6,187 nt of DNA from contig JAGWTX010000157.1 in assembly GCA_028875955.1 (NCBI GenBank), positions 1-6,187 on the forward strand, in the 5' to 3' direction. Position numbers and translations under genes: made by a program. This DNA comes from Bacteroidota bacterium. Lineage in GTDB: Bacteria > Bacteroidota > Bacteroidia > Chitinophagales > Chitinophagaceae. Positions 1-6,187 of this stretch are shown here, one piece after another. Within the stretch, counting starts at the first letter, position 1. Each line of letters opens with the position of its first letter. The notes under the pieces were generated by a model, which ran no database searches, was not told where the DNA came from, and saw only the letters and a list, made by a program, of their open reading frames with translations.

Positions 1-801
1 GATGCCGTGGATTTTGTACAGAATGGTCAGCTGGGAAATATCCGCATGGTGAAAGTATGGTGTTACCAGGGCTGGATGCGCCCCCAACCCATTGTACCCG
101 ACACCGCTCCGCCTCCGGGCGTTGATTACAAACAATGGCTGGGACCTGCCCCGACCCGCTCTTTTAATGCAAGCCGTTTTCATTTCCATTTTCGTTGGTT
201 CTGGGATTATGCAGGTGGCTTGATGACCGATTGGGGTGTGCATTTGCTAGATTATGCCCTATTAGGGATGAAAGCCGATGTGCCCAAACGAATTGACGGG
301 ATGGGCGGAAAATTCGCATATCCGGATCTGTATGAAGAAACCCCGGATACGATGACCACCCTGTATGAATTCGACGGGTTTAACCTGGTTTGGGATTCCG
401 CCATGGGTATCGATAATGGATCCTATGGAAGAGACCACGGGATCGCTTTTATAGGTAACAATGGAACCCTGGTATTAAATCGTGGCGGATGGGAAGTGAT
501 GGAGGAAAAGCAAAGCAAACACAAAGTACTGGTACCCTTGCAGAAATCCATGGATAACGGTGTTGACAAACACTGGGAGAATTTTGTCAGTGTGGTCAAA
601 TCCCGTAAAACCGAAGAGCTGCATTGTTCCATCCAGGCCGGCGCACATGTGGCAACGGTGGCACAGATGGGTAATATCTCCTTCCGCTCCGGGAAAAAAC
701 TAAACTGGGATAAGACCAAAGCGCGTTTTACAGACGAAGCTGTTAACCAGGAATATTTTACCAAAACCTATCATAACGGATATGTTTTACCCAAAGTGTA
801 A
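1..801 (+). CDS. Gfo/Idh/MocA family oxidoreductase, C-terminal part (5'-truncated by window edge)
   Basis: NAD(P)-dependent sugar or glycoside oxidoreductase of the Gfo/Idh/MocA family. 266 residues are visible, ending at TAA 799-801. The frame is already open at base 1 (Asp-Ala-Val-Asp), so the GTG at 7 is an internal valine codon and not the start. What remains is the C-terminal substrate-binding/dimerisation domain. It has the family signature GGLMTDWGVHLLD at visible residues 72-84, whose His81 sits where the family keeps a catalytic or substrate-contacting histidine. It also has a WLGPAP segment (residues 46-51) and a closing helix region 'HWENFVSVVKSR' (191-202). The N-terminal Rossmann half with the dinucleotide-binding glycine motif must lie to the left; secreted Bacteroidota members usually total about 430-460 residues. 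The DUF1080 gene follows by 68 bases on the same strand, suggesting a shared transcript and a role in 3-keto-glycoside metabolism. Family assignment is firm; substrate is unknown. Confidence 0.93.
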   Translation, partial: DAVDFVQNGQLGNIRMVKVWCYQGWMRPQPIVPDTAPPPGVDYKQWLGPAPTRSFNASRFHFHFRWFWDYAGGLMTDWGVHLLDYALLGMKADVPKRIDGMGGKFAYPDLYEETPDTMTTLYEFDGFNLVWDSAMGIDNGSYGRDHGIAFIGNNGTLVLNRGGWEVMEEKQSKHKVLVPLQKSMDNGVDKHWENFVSVVKSRKTEELHCSIQAGAHVATVAQMGNISFRSGKKLNWDKTKARFTDEAVNQEYFTKTYHNGYVLPKV

Positions 802-869
802 ACCTGTTGCCTGAATAAATATTGATTCGTAAGCCGCCAGATAAAATGGCAATAAAACAAAATAAACAG

Positions 870-1646
870 ATGAAAAAACATGTCGTAACCAGTCTCTTTT
901 TAGCGACACTTGTCGTATCCTATTCAGCCAGCGCACAACAAAAAGGCGATCCGGCAGCAACCGAATATTATACCCCCGTTCCCAAAGTGGTGACCCCTGG
1001 AAAAAACCAGGCACCCCCATCAGACGCCATTGTACTGTTTGATGGCAGCAACCTGGATCACTGGGTATCTGCAGCACATCCCGAACAGCCGGCTCAATGG
1101 ACATTGAGTGATGAACAGGGCATGACAGTCAATAAAAAAGCCGGTGATATCCAGACAAAAGACAAGTTCACAGATTTCCAGTTGCACATCGAATACCGCA
1201 TCCCCTCCAATATAACCGGGTCTGGACAGGCAAGGGGCAATAGTGGCATCTTCCTGGCATCGGTTCCAGGTGGTGCGGGTGGTTATGAATTACAGGTGCT
1301 GGATAATTACAACAACAGTACTTATGTAAACGGACAGGCGGGCAGTATCTATAAACAAAACCCACCCCTGGTTAATCCCTGTTTACCCCCGGGTCAATGG
1401 CAATCTTATGATGTGGTATGGACAGCACCTCGTTTTGCAGCCGACGGGTCATTGGTCAGCCCTGCCAGGGTTACCGCATTTCTGAATGGTGTACTCGTTC
1501 AGAATAATTTTATCCTGAAAGGGGATACGCCCTATATCGGTCAACCGGCCTATCATGCGCATGGCCCGGCCCCCATCAAACTTCAGGCACACGGTGATAA
1601 AAGTGAACCCATCAGTTACCGGAATATCTGGTTGCGTAATTTATAA
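870..1646 (+). CDS. Secreted DUF1080 (3-keto-disaccharide hydrolase family) protein
   Basis: 258-residue exported protein of the DUF1080 family, a concanavalin/LamG-like jelly-roll fold that includes 3-keto-disaccharide hydrolases. ATG 870 is chosen because a signal peptide begins right there: Met-Lys-Lys, a hydrophobic core at about residues 5-18, then Ala-Ser-Ala before Gln23 as a signal peptidase I site. In-frame TTG 822 and ATG 846 would add a charged extension ahead of it. The sequence before 870 is A-rich with no Shine-Dalgarno motif, as usual in Bacteroidota. Family motifs: VLFDGSNLDHW (55-65), GDIQTKDKFTDFQLHIEYRIP (92-112), RGNSGIFL (122-129), YELQVLDNY (139-147), a 'GQWQSYDVVW' strand (175-184) and the closing 'PISYRNIWLRNL' (247-258). 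The domain fills the mature protein, so it looks intact. No lipobox is seen, so a soluble periplasmic or exported protein is expected. The upstream oxidoreductase gene suggests a joint role in 3-keto-sugar processing; the substrate is not readable from sequence. Confidence 0.93.
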   Translation: MKKHVVTSLFLATLVVSYSASAQQKGDPAATEYYTPVPKVVTPGKNQAPPSDAIVLFDGSNLDHWVSAAHPEQPAQWTLSDEQGMTVNKKAGDIQTKDKFTDFQLHIEYRIPSNITGSGQARGNSGIFLASVPGGAGGYELQVLDNYNNSTYVNGQAGSIYKQNPPLVNPCLPPGQWQSYDVVWTAPRFAADGSLVSPARVTAFLNGVLVQNNFILKGDTPYIGQPAYHAHGPAPIKLQAHGDKSEPISYRNIWLRNL

Positions 1647-1667
1647 GCAGACAGGGTGATTCATAAT

Positions 1668-1707
1668 ACAGCAGGGCAAAACCAATTTTGCCCTGCTGTT
1701 TTTATTT
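1668..1707 (+). terminator. Rho-independent terminator of the oxidoreductase-DUF1080 unit
   Basis: A perfect 14-bp inverted repeat: ACAGCAGGGCAAAA at 1668-1681 and TTTTGCCCTGCTGT at 1686-1699, with a 4-base loop CCAA. On the + strand it runs directly into T-rich sequence (TTTTATTT, 1700-1707), 21 bases after the DUF1080 stop. The T-run stops 10 bases short of the end of the convergent kinase gene at 1718. On the - strand the hairpin is followed only by a mixed AT stretch (ATTATGAAT), so it may act weakly for the kinase transcript too, but the + direction is clearly favoured. Confidence 0.88.
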
Positions 1708-1717
1708 ACGGTAATCG

Positions 1718-2923
1718 CTATTTGGGAAAATACAGAATGATGGAAGTACCCTTTCCCAGTTCGCTTTTGATATCTATCCTGCCACCTGTTTTTTCCACAA
1801 AATCCCTGATCAGTTTTAAACCCAGTCCGCTTCCCTTTTCATTGTCTGTTCCATTTGTCGAAATCAGGTTATCATCGCTCAGGATCTTTTGGATACTTTC
1901 CGGAGAAATCCCTTTTCCGGAATCATTGATGATGATTTGATAAAAACCGTCACAACTGTCTGAATACACCACGATATCCCCCTCACAGGTAAATTTGATG
2001 GCATTGGTTACCAGGTTACGGATGATAAAGCGAAACATATCCGCATCCATGTTGAGCGTCAGGGATTCGCTCACCAGGTTTTTCAGGCTATTCTTTTTAA
2101 AGGAGGCCGTCAGTCGTAAAGCCAGTAATTCATCTGACACCAGTTCACGCACTTTGATTTTTTGATGGCAAGGTTGCTGTCCTGTCATCTGTATCTTACC
2201 CCAATCCACCAGGTTATTCAACAGGTCCAGTGTGTTATCGATCTGTGTCACAGACATGTTGAATAACACTTTTTTTGTATCCTGGTCCATCAGGTTCATT
2301 TCGTTCAATTCAAAAAAATGTTTCAAAGAGCCAATGGGTCCGCGGATATCATGCGCAATGATGGAGATCATTTTCTTTAACACTTCATTCTGGGTTTTGA
2401 TTTTCTCACTTTTTTCATCCGAAATCTTTTGGGTGATCTTCAGGTCAAGCAGATCGGTCACATGGTTAGCCAGCACTTTCATCACTTCAATCTGTCCGGG
2501 ATTCAGTTTCCCGGGCTTTGTATCGTTTACGCATAACATGCCTAAGGCATATCCATTTTTACTCACCAGTTTTATACCGGCATAAAACCGGACAAAGGGA
2601 TCTCCCAAAACCAGCGGGTTGTCTTTAAAACGTTCATCCTGTCTGGCATCGGGAACTTCAAAAAAATCGGATTCGTTTACAATGCCATGCCCGCAGAAGG
2701 AGACAGATCTGGGTGTCTGGGTTGCAGAAACACCCGTTTTGGCTTTGAACCACTGCCGGTCTCTGTCTACCAGGGAAACCATGGCAATCGGGGTTTCGCA
2801 GATATGGGCTGCCAGTTGTACGATTTCGTTAAATGCGGTCTCTTCCGGTGTATCCAGGATGGAGAAGTCGTGTAATTCTTTCACCCGGAGCAGATCGTTC
2901 TGTGGAATGGGAGCTGGTTTCAT
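1718..2923 (-). CDS. Soluble GAF-domain sensor histidine kinase (GAF-HisKA-HATPase)
   Basis: 401-residue cytoplasmic histidine kinase without transmembrane segment or signal peptide. The N-terminal GAF domain (about residues 20-160) is of the common type with 'MVSLVDRDRQWFKAKTGV' (48-65) and 'PRSVSFCGHGIV' (71-82). A short helical linker (about 160-185) leads to the HisKA dimerisation helix with 'AHDIRGPIGSL', phospho-acceptor His191. The HATPase_c domain carries the N box 'RNLVTNAIKF' (302-311), G1 'NDSGKGIS' (333-340) and G2 'GSGLGL' (364-369). The F box between them is not recognisable. All catalytic residues needed for autophosphorylation appear present. The start at ATG 2921-2923 agrees with the usual short lead into this GAF type; no Shine-Dalgarno motif precedes it. 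The gene stops at TAG 1718-1720, convergent with the DUF1080 gene. No receiver domain or response regulator is in the window, so the output is unknown. The GAF ligand cannot be predicted. Confidence 0.94.
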   Translation of the reverse strand: MKPAPIPQNDLLRVKELHDFSILDTPEETAFNEIVQLAAHICETPIAMVSLVDRDRQWFKAKTGVSATQTPRSVSFCGHGIVNESDFFEVPDARQDERFKDNPLVLGDPFVRFYAGIKLVSKNGYALGMLCVNDTKPGKLNPGQIEVMKVLANHVTDLLDLKITQKISDEKSEKIKTQNEVLKKMISIIAHDIRGPIGSLKHFFELNEMNLMDQDTKKVLFNMSVTQIDNTLDLLNNLVDWGKIQMTGQQPCHQKIKVRELVSDELLALRLTASFKKNSLKNLVSESLTLNMDADMFRFIIRNLVTNAIKFTCEGDIVVYSDSCDGFYQIIINDSGKGISPESIQKILSDDNLISTNGTDNEKGSGLGLKLIRDFVEKTGGRIDIKSELGKGTSIILYFPK

Positions 2924-2946
2924 AAAAAGGGCTTTGTGGTTTTCAT
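2920..2946 (-). other. Possible 8-codon leader frame overlapping the GAF-kinase start
   Basis: A tiny open frame, ATG 2946-2944 to TGA 2922-2920, encodes MKTTKPFL. Its stop overlaps the kinase start codon in an ATGA arrangement, the geometry seen in translationally coupled genes. The kinase start itself is preceded by a pyrimidine run (CCCTTTTT), a poor initiation context, so re-initiation after this leader is conceivable. The frame is so short that chance is a serious alternative, and nothing else supports its translation. Confidence 0.2.
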
Positions 2947-2949
2947 GGT

Positions 2950-3132
2950 AAAGCTACCCAACAGCAGGAGGGGTCAAAATAGACACTCAGCCAAACAGGT
3001 TTAGAAAAGTGTATCTAGGGGAGATAGAATAAATACTATTTCAATTGGCACAACAGGGCGATTTATGCACGAAAAGGCATAGGACGGGAATCATCCTTTT
3101 TCCTGGCCGTGGGATGAAGTATGGGTAGCTTT
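2950..3132. repeat. 11-bp inverted repeat, arms 161 bases apart
   Basis: AAAGCTACCCA at 2950-2960 is the exact reverse complement of TGGGTAGCTTT at 3122-3132. The left arm lies just upstream of the small kinase's start and also forms a local GGTA/TACC mini-hairpin (2947-2958). It could bring the ends of a leader RNA together or be a pair of protein sites; chance is not excluded. Confidence 0.4.
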
Positions 3133-3174
3133 CAGGCATAAATGATGCAGGGAATAAAAACGGACCACGAAAAG
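3068..3174. repeat. 9-bp direct repeat CACGAAAAG with similar flank
   Basis: CACGAAAAG occurs at 3068-3076 and 3166-3174, 98 bases apart. The first copy is followed by GCAT and the second by TGGCAT, so the likeness extends with a 2-base insertion. Each copy sits in a small stem-loop (TATGC/GCATA around the first, CCAC/GTGG within the second). The function is unknown. Confidence 0.35.
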
Positions 3175-3177
3175 TGG
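3153..3177 (-). terminator. Weak candidate terminator for the large kinase transcript
   Basis: Read on the - strand, a 4-bp stem CCAC/GTGG with loop TTTTC (3177-3165) is followed after four bases by TTTTTATT (3160-3153). It lies about 155 bases beyond the large kinase's stop. The stem is too short for a confident call, and no better hairpin plus T-run was found in the gap. Confidence 0.2.
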
Positions 3178-3332
3178 CATTAGCATATCTGTGCAGTTCT
3201 GGGAAGAAGAATGATAAATGCTTTCATGAATGACATCAGACGACAGACCGATTCGCTGCAAATACCCGTGCGTTGCACCGGTTGAGTAACATACTCAGGA
3301 GGAAGAAGGAGGACGTGTTCAAAAATAAACGG

Positions 3333-6187
3333 TTAAATAGAAAAATCATTCCTGCTGTTTATGTTTACCTGGATGGTGATACAGGTGCCTTTGTTGATTT
3401 CTGATTGTACAATTAGTTTTCCCTGAATCGCCAAAACCCTTTCTCGAATATCAATCAGACCATGATATTTGGTTGAGTCAACCTGGCTGTAATCAAACCC
3501 TTTGCCATTATCCTGAACAGATAATTCCAACAACTCACCTGCCAGGTTCAATGAAATGGTAATCAGGCTCGCGTTGGCATGCTGTTGAATATTTGACAGG
3601 CATTCCAGCAGGATTCTATATAGGTTCAAGCCCAGATCTGTTTGTATTCTTACCTGTTCCATATTTGAATGAACCGTTACAGGGATAAGGTGATTTTTTT
3701 CAAAAAGTTCGGCCTGGTATTGAATAGAGGCATGCAGACCGATCTCATCAATCATGCTGGTATTGGCAGCAATATAGATCTTGTTGAAATCCACCAGGTT
3801 CTTGGAAATGGATTCCAGCAAGGTATCGAGTCTGGTTTCAGTTGCTGTTTTACCGTCATCCAGGTGTTTTTTGATCCAGGAAGTATTCAGTTTTAAAGAA
3901 GCCAATCCCTGTCCGAGTTTATCATGAATTTCTTTGGCCAAGGTATTTTTTTCCGTCTCTCTTACATATTGCAGGTGATGTGTGAAATTTCTCAATTCGG
4001 TATTCAATCGCAACAGCTCCTGTTCGGCCTCTTTCATTTTTGTCAGGTCTATGGCTGTGGTTGAAATATAATCAGGAATGCCCTGTGCATCCTGGTGCAG
4101 CATGATCACCTGCATTACAGGGATCTCCTTTCCCGATTTGGACACATATTTGTTTTCACCCAGCCATTTGCCTTTTAGAAACAGGGAATCATACACTTCC
4201 TGCATATACTCCTTACCACCTATTGGCCGAAAATCATTGACATTATGCATGGTAATATCCTCATCACCGATTTCCAGCACATTCCTGAGTGACTGGTTGC
4301 CATAAATAAAATTCATTTTCATATCACAGGTACCCATAAAAGCGCTTGTGTTTTCAAACATGCGTAATAGCTGTTTTTCTTTTTCTTCCAGTTTCTTGCG
4401 TTCGGTTATGTTTTCCTTTACTGCTACATAATGGGTAATGGTCCCTTCTTTGGTTAGTATGGGCGATATGGTGGCAGATTCCCAATAAGTCTCCCCATTC
4501 TTCTTCTTATTAAGAAATTCACCCTGCCAGATCCTTCCCTCGCTGATCTCCTTCCAGAGACCGCTATAAGCATCATCACTTGTATACCCTGTTTTTAAAA
4601 CCCTTGGATTTTGGCCTAAGACTTCTTCCATGGTATAACCAGTCAATTGGGTGAATGCCGGATTTACATATTGAATTTCCCCCTTAGCGTTCGTAATGAC
4701 TATTGATGCATGGCTTTGTTCGATGGCCCGATTTACAATTTGTAACTTTTGTTCAACTTCCTGTCTTTTCCGTTCTGATTCCAGGGCTGTAATGGCAAAA
4801 CTTACATTCTCCAAAACCCTTTCCAGAAGTTGCAACTGTTCATCTGTAAAAAAATAGGGCTCGGGAGCGTATAAGGTGATTACAGCGACTACAACTGTAT
4901 CCAGCTTAATGGGAAGAGCAATGGAGGAACGAAACCCCCTGGCTATCGCTGAATCCTTCCAGGGTTTCATAGCCGGATCATGGGCAATATCATTGCAATA
5001 GTAATATTTGCCCAGGCGAAAAGCCTTGCCACTGGGTCCCTGACCCTCGGGTTTATCCGTAAGCGCAATGACAATCCCCTTTAGATAATCAATCCCATTA
5101 CCGGCACTACAAAACGGTTTCATAAACTCACCGGATTCATCCGCTTTTCCAACCCAGGCAAACAGGAAATCCCCGGAATCCAGGGCAATCTGACAAATGG
5201 CAGGATATAATTCATCCGCAGATTTGGCATGCAGTACCAGGTCATTTACCCTGCTGATAAACGCATATAATTTCCGTGATTTATTGAGCGCTGATTCCGA
5301 AAGCTTAAGATCAGTGATATCCTTGATCGTCAGTGATAACCCGTTCTCAAATGGATAGATACCGATCCGGAACCAGGCTTTAGTGGGCTCATAATAACTC
5401 TCAATGAACCGGTATTCCTGTTGAATGACTGACAGATAGAATATTTCATGAATTTTACGGGAACCCAGAGAAGGGATCAGTTCCCAAAGGGTTGTCCCAA
5501 TGATCTTATCCGTTTCAATTTTCAATAATTCTCCTGTCTTCCTGTTCACATAATTGACACGGAAATCTGCATCTGTCGCCAGTAACCCATCGCCGGCGTT
5601 TTCAAAAATCTGGAATCTTTTCTGTATCCTGGTTTTGAGCCCTATCTGTTGATAGATCAGATAAACCAGGTAAATGATCAACAGGATGATCGTGCCGGTT
5701 CCCAGTACCAGCGCTTCTATCTTGTCATGATACAGGTTGTCCTTGGTATCATGACTATTCTGGTAATTTATCCGGCTTTTTAAGAGTAGGTTATCGAGTT
5801 GCAAGTAGAATTTTTCTCGTAACGTATCGAACTTTTCTTTGATGGAGTAGATGGCCGCATTGGTGTTACCCCTTAAGACATCCTGTCGTAAATAGACAGC
5901 CGATAGGGAAAGGTTCTTATCTAATAGGATATGTAACTGGTTAATATCCGAAGGTTTAAAAAGTGAGTCATCACTGCTGCTGTCCAGTAAAAAGATTGTC
6001 TTTTTAGCTGCCTGTCCGGCAGAAACAAAACCGAGACTGTCCCTGGTATTGGGTAAAATCAGGTAACTGTTCTGCTGAATGCTCATCTTAACCATTTCAG
6101 TCCTGAGTTCCGATAGCAGGCTTCTGGAATGATTGTATTTCTGTTCAGCACTTTTTTGGGATCGGTTGTATGCTAAATTCAGCGAAA
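3333..6187 (-). CDS. Membrane-bound PAS-GAF-PAS-PAS sensor histidine kinase, NarL/HisKA_3 type (N-terminus beyond window edge)
   Basis: Large hybrid-input sensor kinase ending at TAA 3335-3333. The frame is open with no stop to base 6187, giving 950 visible residues; ATG 6095-6093 (residue 31) is internal. Numbered from the first full codon: residues 1-155 form a mostly helical, hydrophilic region resembling a CHASE3/four-helix extracytoplasmic sensor; a transmembrane helix follows at about 157-178. Then come PAS 1 (190-297), GAF (307-469, with 'GQGPSGKAFRLGKYYYCNDI' and RSSIALP), PAS 2 of the NifL-like kind (482-600, with GQNPRVLKTG and ENITERK) and PAS 3 (606-721). The HisKA_3 helix 'KEIHDKLGQGLASLKL' has phospho-acceptor His754. 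HATPase_c (855-942) has the N box 'ECLSNIQQHANAS', G1 DNGKGF (892-897) and G2 'HGLIDIRERV' (908-917). This core normally phosphorylates LuxR/NarL-type response regulators, none of which is visible. A first transmembrane helix is expected just outside the window. The signals sensed are unknown. Confidence 0.95.
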   Translation of the reverse strand, partial: SLNLAYNRSQKSAEQKYNHSRSLLSELRTEMVKMSIQQNSYLILPNTRDSLGFVSAGQAAKKTIFLLDSSSDDSLFKPSDINQLHILLDKNLSLSAVYLRQDVLRGNTNAAIYSIKEKFDTLREKFYLQLDNLLLKSRINYQNSHDTKDNLYHDKIEALVLGTGTIILLIIYLVYLIYQQIGLKTRIQKRFQIFENAGDGLLATDADFRVNYVNRKTGELLKIETDKIIGTTLWELIPSLGSRKIHEIFYLSVIQQEYRFIESYYEPTKAWFRIGIYPFENGLSLTIKDITDLKLSESALNKSRKLYAFISRVNDLVLHAKSADELYPAICQIALDSGDFLFAWVGKADESGEFMKPFCSAGNGIDYLKGIVIALTDKPEGQGPSGKAFRLGKYYYCNDIAHDPAMKPWKDSAIARGFRSSIALPIKLDTVVVAVITLYAPEPYFFTDEQLQLLERVLENVSFAITALESERKRQEVEQKLQIVNRAIEQSHASIVITNAKGEIQYVNPAFTQLTGYTMEEVLGQNPRVLKTGYTSDDAYSGLWKEISEGRIWQGEFLNKKKNGETYWESATISPILTKEGTITHYVAVKENITERKKLEEKEKQLLRMFENTSAFMGTCDMKMNFIYGNQSLRNVLEIGDEDITMHNVNDFRPIGGKEYMQEVYDSLFLKGKWLGENKYVSKSGKEIPVMQVIMLHQDAQGIPDYISTTAIDLTKMKEAEQELLRLNTELRNFTHHLQYVRETEKNTLAKEIHDKLGQGLASLKLNTSWIKKHLDDGKTATETRLDTLLESISKNLVDFNKIYIAANTSMIDEIGLHASIQYQAELFEKNHLIPVTVHSNMEQVRIQTDLGLNLYRILLECLSNIQQHANASLITISLNLAGELLELSVQDNGKGFDYSQVDSTKYHGLIDIRERVLAIQGKLIVQSEINKGTCITIQVNINSRNDFSI

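Larger units (their letters stand above)
2924..3332. other. 409-base non-coding gap between the two kinase genes
   Basis: No protein-coding frame longer than about 30 codons was found on the - strand, and no RNA gene was recognised. The stretch must hold the 3' end of the large kinase transcript and, if the smaller kinase has its own transcript, its promoter. I found no good match to the Bacteroidota promoter pattern (TTTG, about 20 bases, TAnnTTTG). The nearest is TATTTTG at 2981-2975 on the - strand, with an upstream TTTG only 10 bases away, which is too close. Contents worth noting are an 11-bp inverted repeat, a 9-bp direct repeat, short stem-loops (TATGC/GCATA at 3064-3081, CCAC/GTGG at 3165-3177, TGAGTA/TACTCA at 3283-3297) and a 17-base purine run on the + strand (3297-3313). 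Confidence 0.7.

Noticed and set aside
7..9. GTG as start codon of the left-edge oxidoreductase
   Set aside because: The frame is open to base 1 and the protein lacks its whole Rossmann domain, so the gene is cut by the window edge.
423..764. 113-codon open frame on the - strand inside the oxidoreductase gene
   Set aside because: It has no recognisable domain and lies fully antisense to a gene with strong family motifs.
822..869. Earlier starts (TTG 822, ATG 846) for the DUF1080 gene
   Set aside because: They place a charged, lysine-rich extension before a well-formed signal peptide that begins at ATG 870.
787..1104. 105-codon open frame on the - strand over the DUF1080 5' end
   Set aside because: It is antisense to the signal peptide and first family motifs and shows no protein-like features of its own.
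2232..2951. Open frames on the + strand inside the GAF kinase (2232-2585, 2619-2951)
   Set aside because: They are antisense shadows of the GAF and HisKA coding sequence, with cysteine- and serine-rich translations without domains.
2975..2995. Bacteroidota-type promoter for the GAF kinase (TTTG and TATTTTG on the - strand)
   Set aside because: The two elements are only 10 bases apart instead of about 20, and the second lacks one base of the TAnnTTTG pattern.
3283..3297. TGAGTA-ACA-TACTCA palindrome as terminator of the large kinase gene
   Set aside because: The stem is 6 bp with no T-run after it on the - strand.
3315..3404. Small + strand frame from GTG 3315 preceded by AGGAGGA
   Set aside because: The spacing of one base between the purine motif and GTG is too short, Bacteroidota rarely rely on such motifs, and the frame is mostly antisense to the kinase 3' end.

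Overview
The window looks like a chromosomal segment from a Bacteroidota bacterium, most likely of the Chitinophagaceae type. This is inferred from protein character (a secreted DUF1080 protein with an 'APPSDAIVLFDG' type N-terminus, a Gfo/Idh/MocA oxidoreductase next to it, large PAS/GAF sensor kinases) and from start codons preceded by A-rich sequence rather than a Shine-Dalgarno motif. No database search was possible, so the taxonomic call is only a reading of family resemblance.

Layout: on the + strand, 1-801 is the C-terminal part of a Gfo/Idh/MocA oxidoreductase cut by the left edge. It is followed after 68 bases by a secreted DUF1080 (3-keto-disaccharide hydrolase family) protein at 870-1646. 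A strong hairpin terminator with a perfect 14-bp stem lies at 1668-1707. On the - strand, facing this pair, are two sensor histidine kinases read from right to left. One is a membrane-bound PAS-GAF-PAS-PAS kinase with a NarL/HisKA_3-type core (3333 to the right edge; its start is outside the window). The other is a soluble GAF-HisKA-HATPase kinase (1718-2923). Between the kinases is a 409-base non-coding stretch (2924-3332) with an 11-bp inverted repeat, a 9-bp direct repeat, small hairpins and several very short open frames, but no convincing gene or promoter.

How the genes may work together: the + strand pair fits a glycoside-catabolic unit in which a Gfo/Idh/MocA enzyme oxidises a sugar or glycoside at C3 and a DUF1080 protein cleaves the 3-keto-glycoside. 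The two kinases belong to different kinase classes and have no response regulator in view, so their partners are unknown. Nothing shows that the kinases control the sugar genes; the convergent arrangement and the terminator suggest separate transcription units.

I found no mobile element, CRISPR array, tRNA, rRNA or defence system. The window is largely ordinary. The points most worth checking are the true N-terminus of the large kinase, the structured inter-kinase gap with a tiny upstream frame overlapping the small kinase's start, and the orphan status of both kinases.
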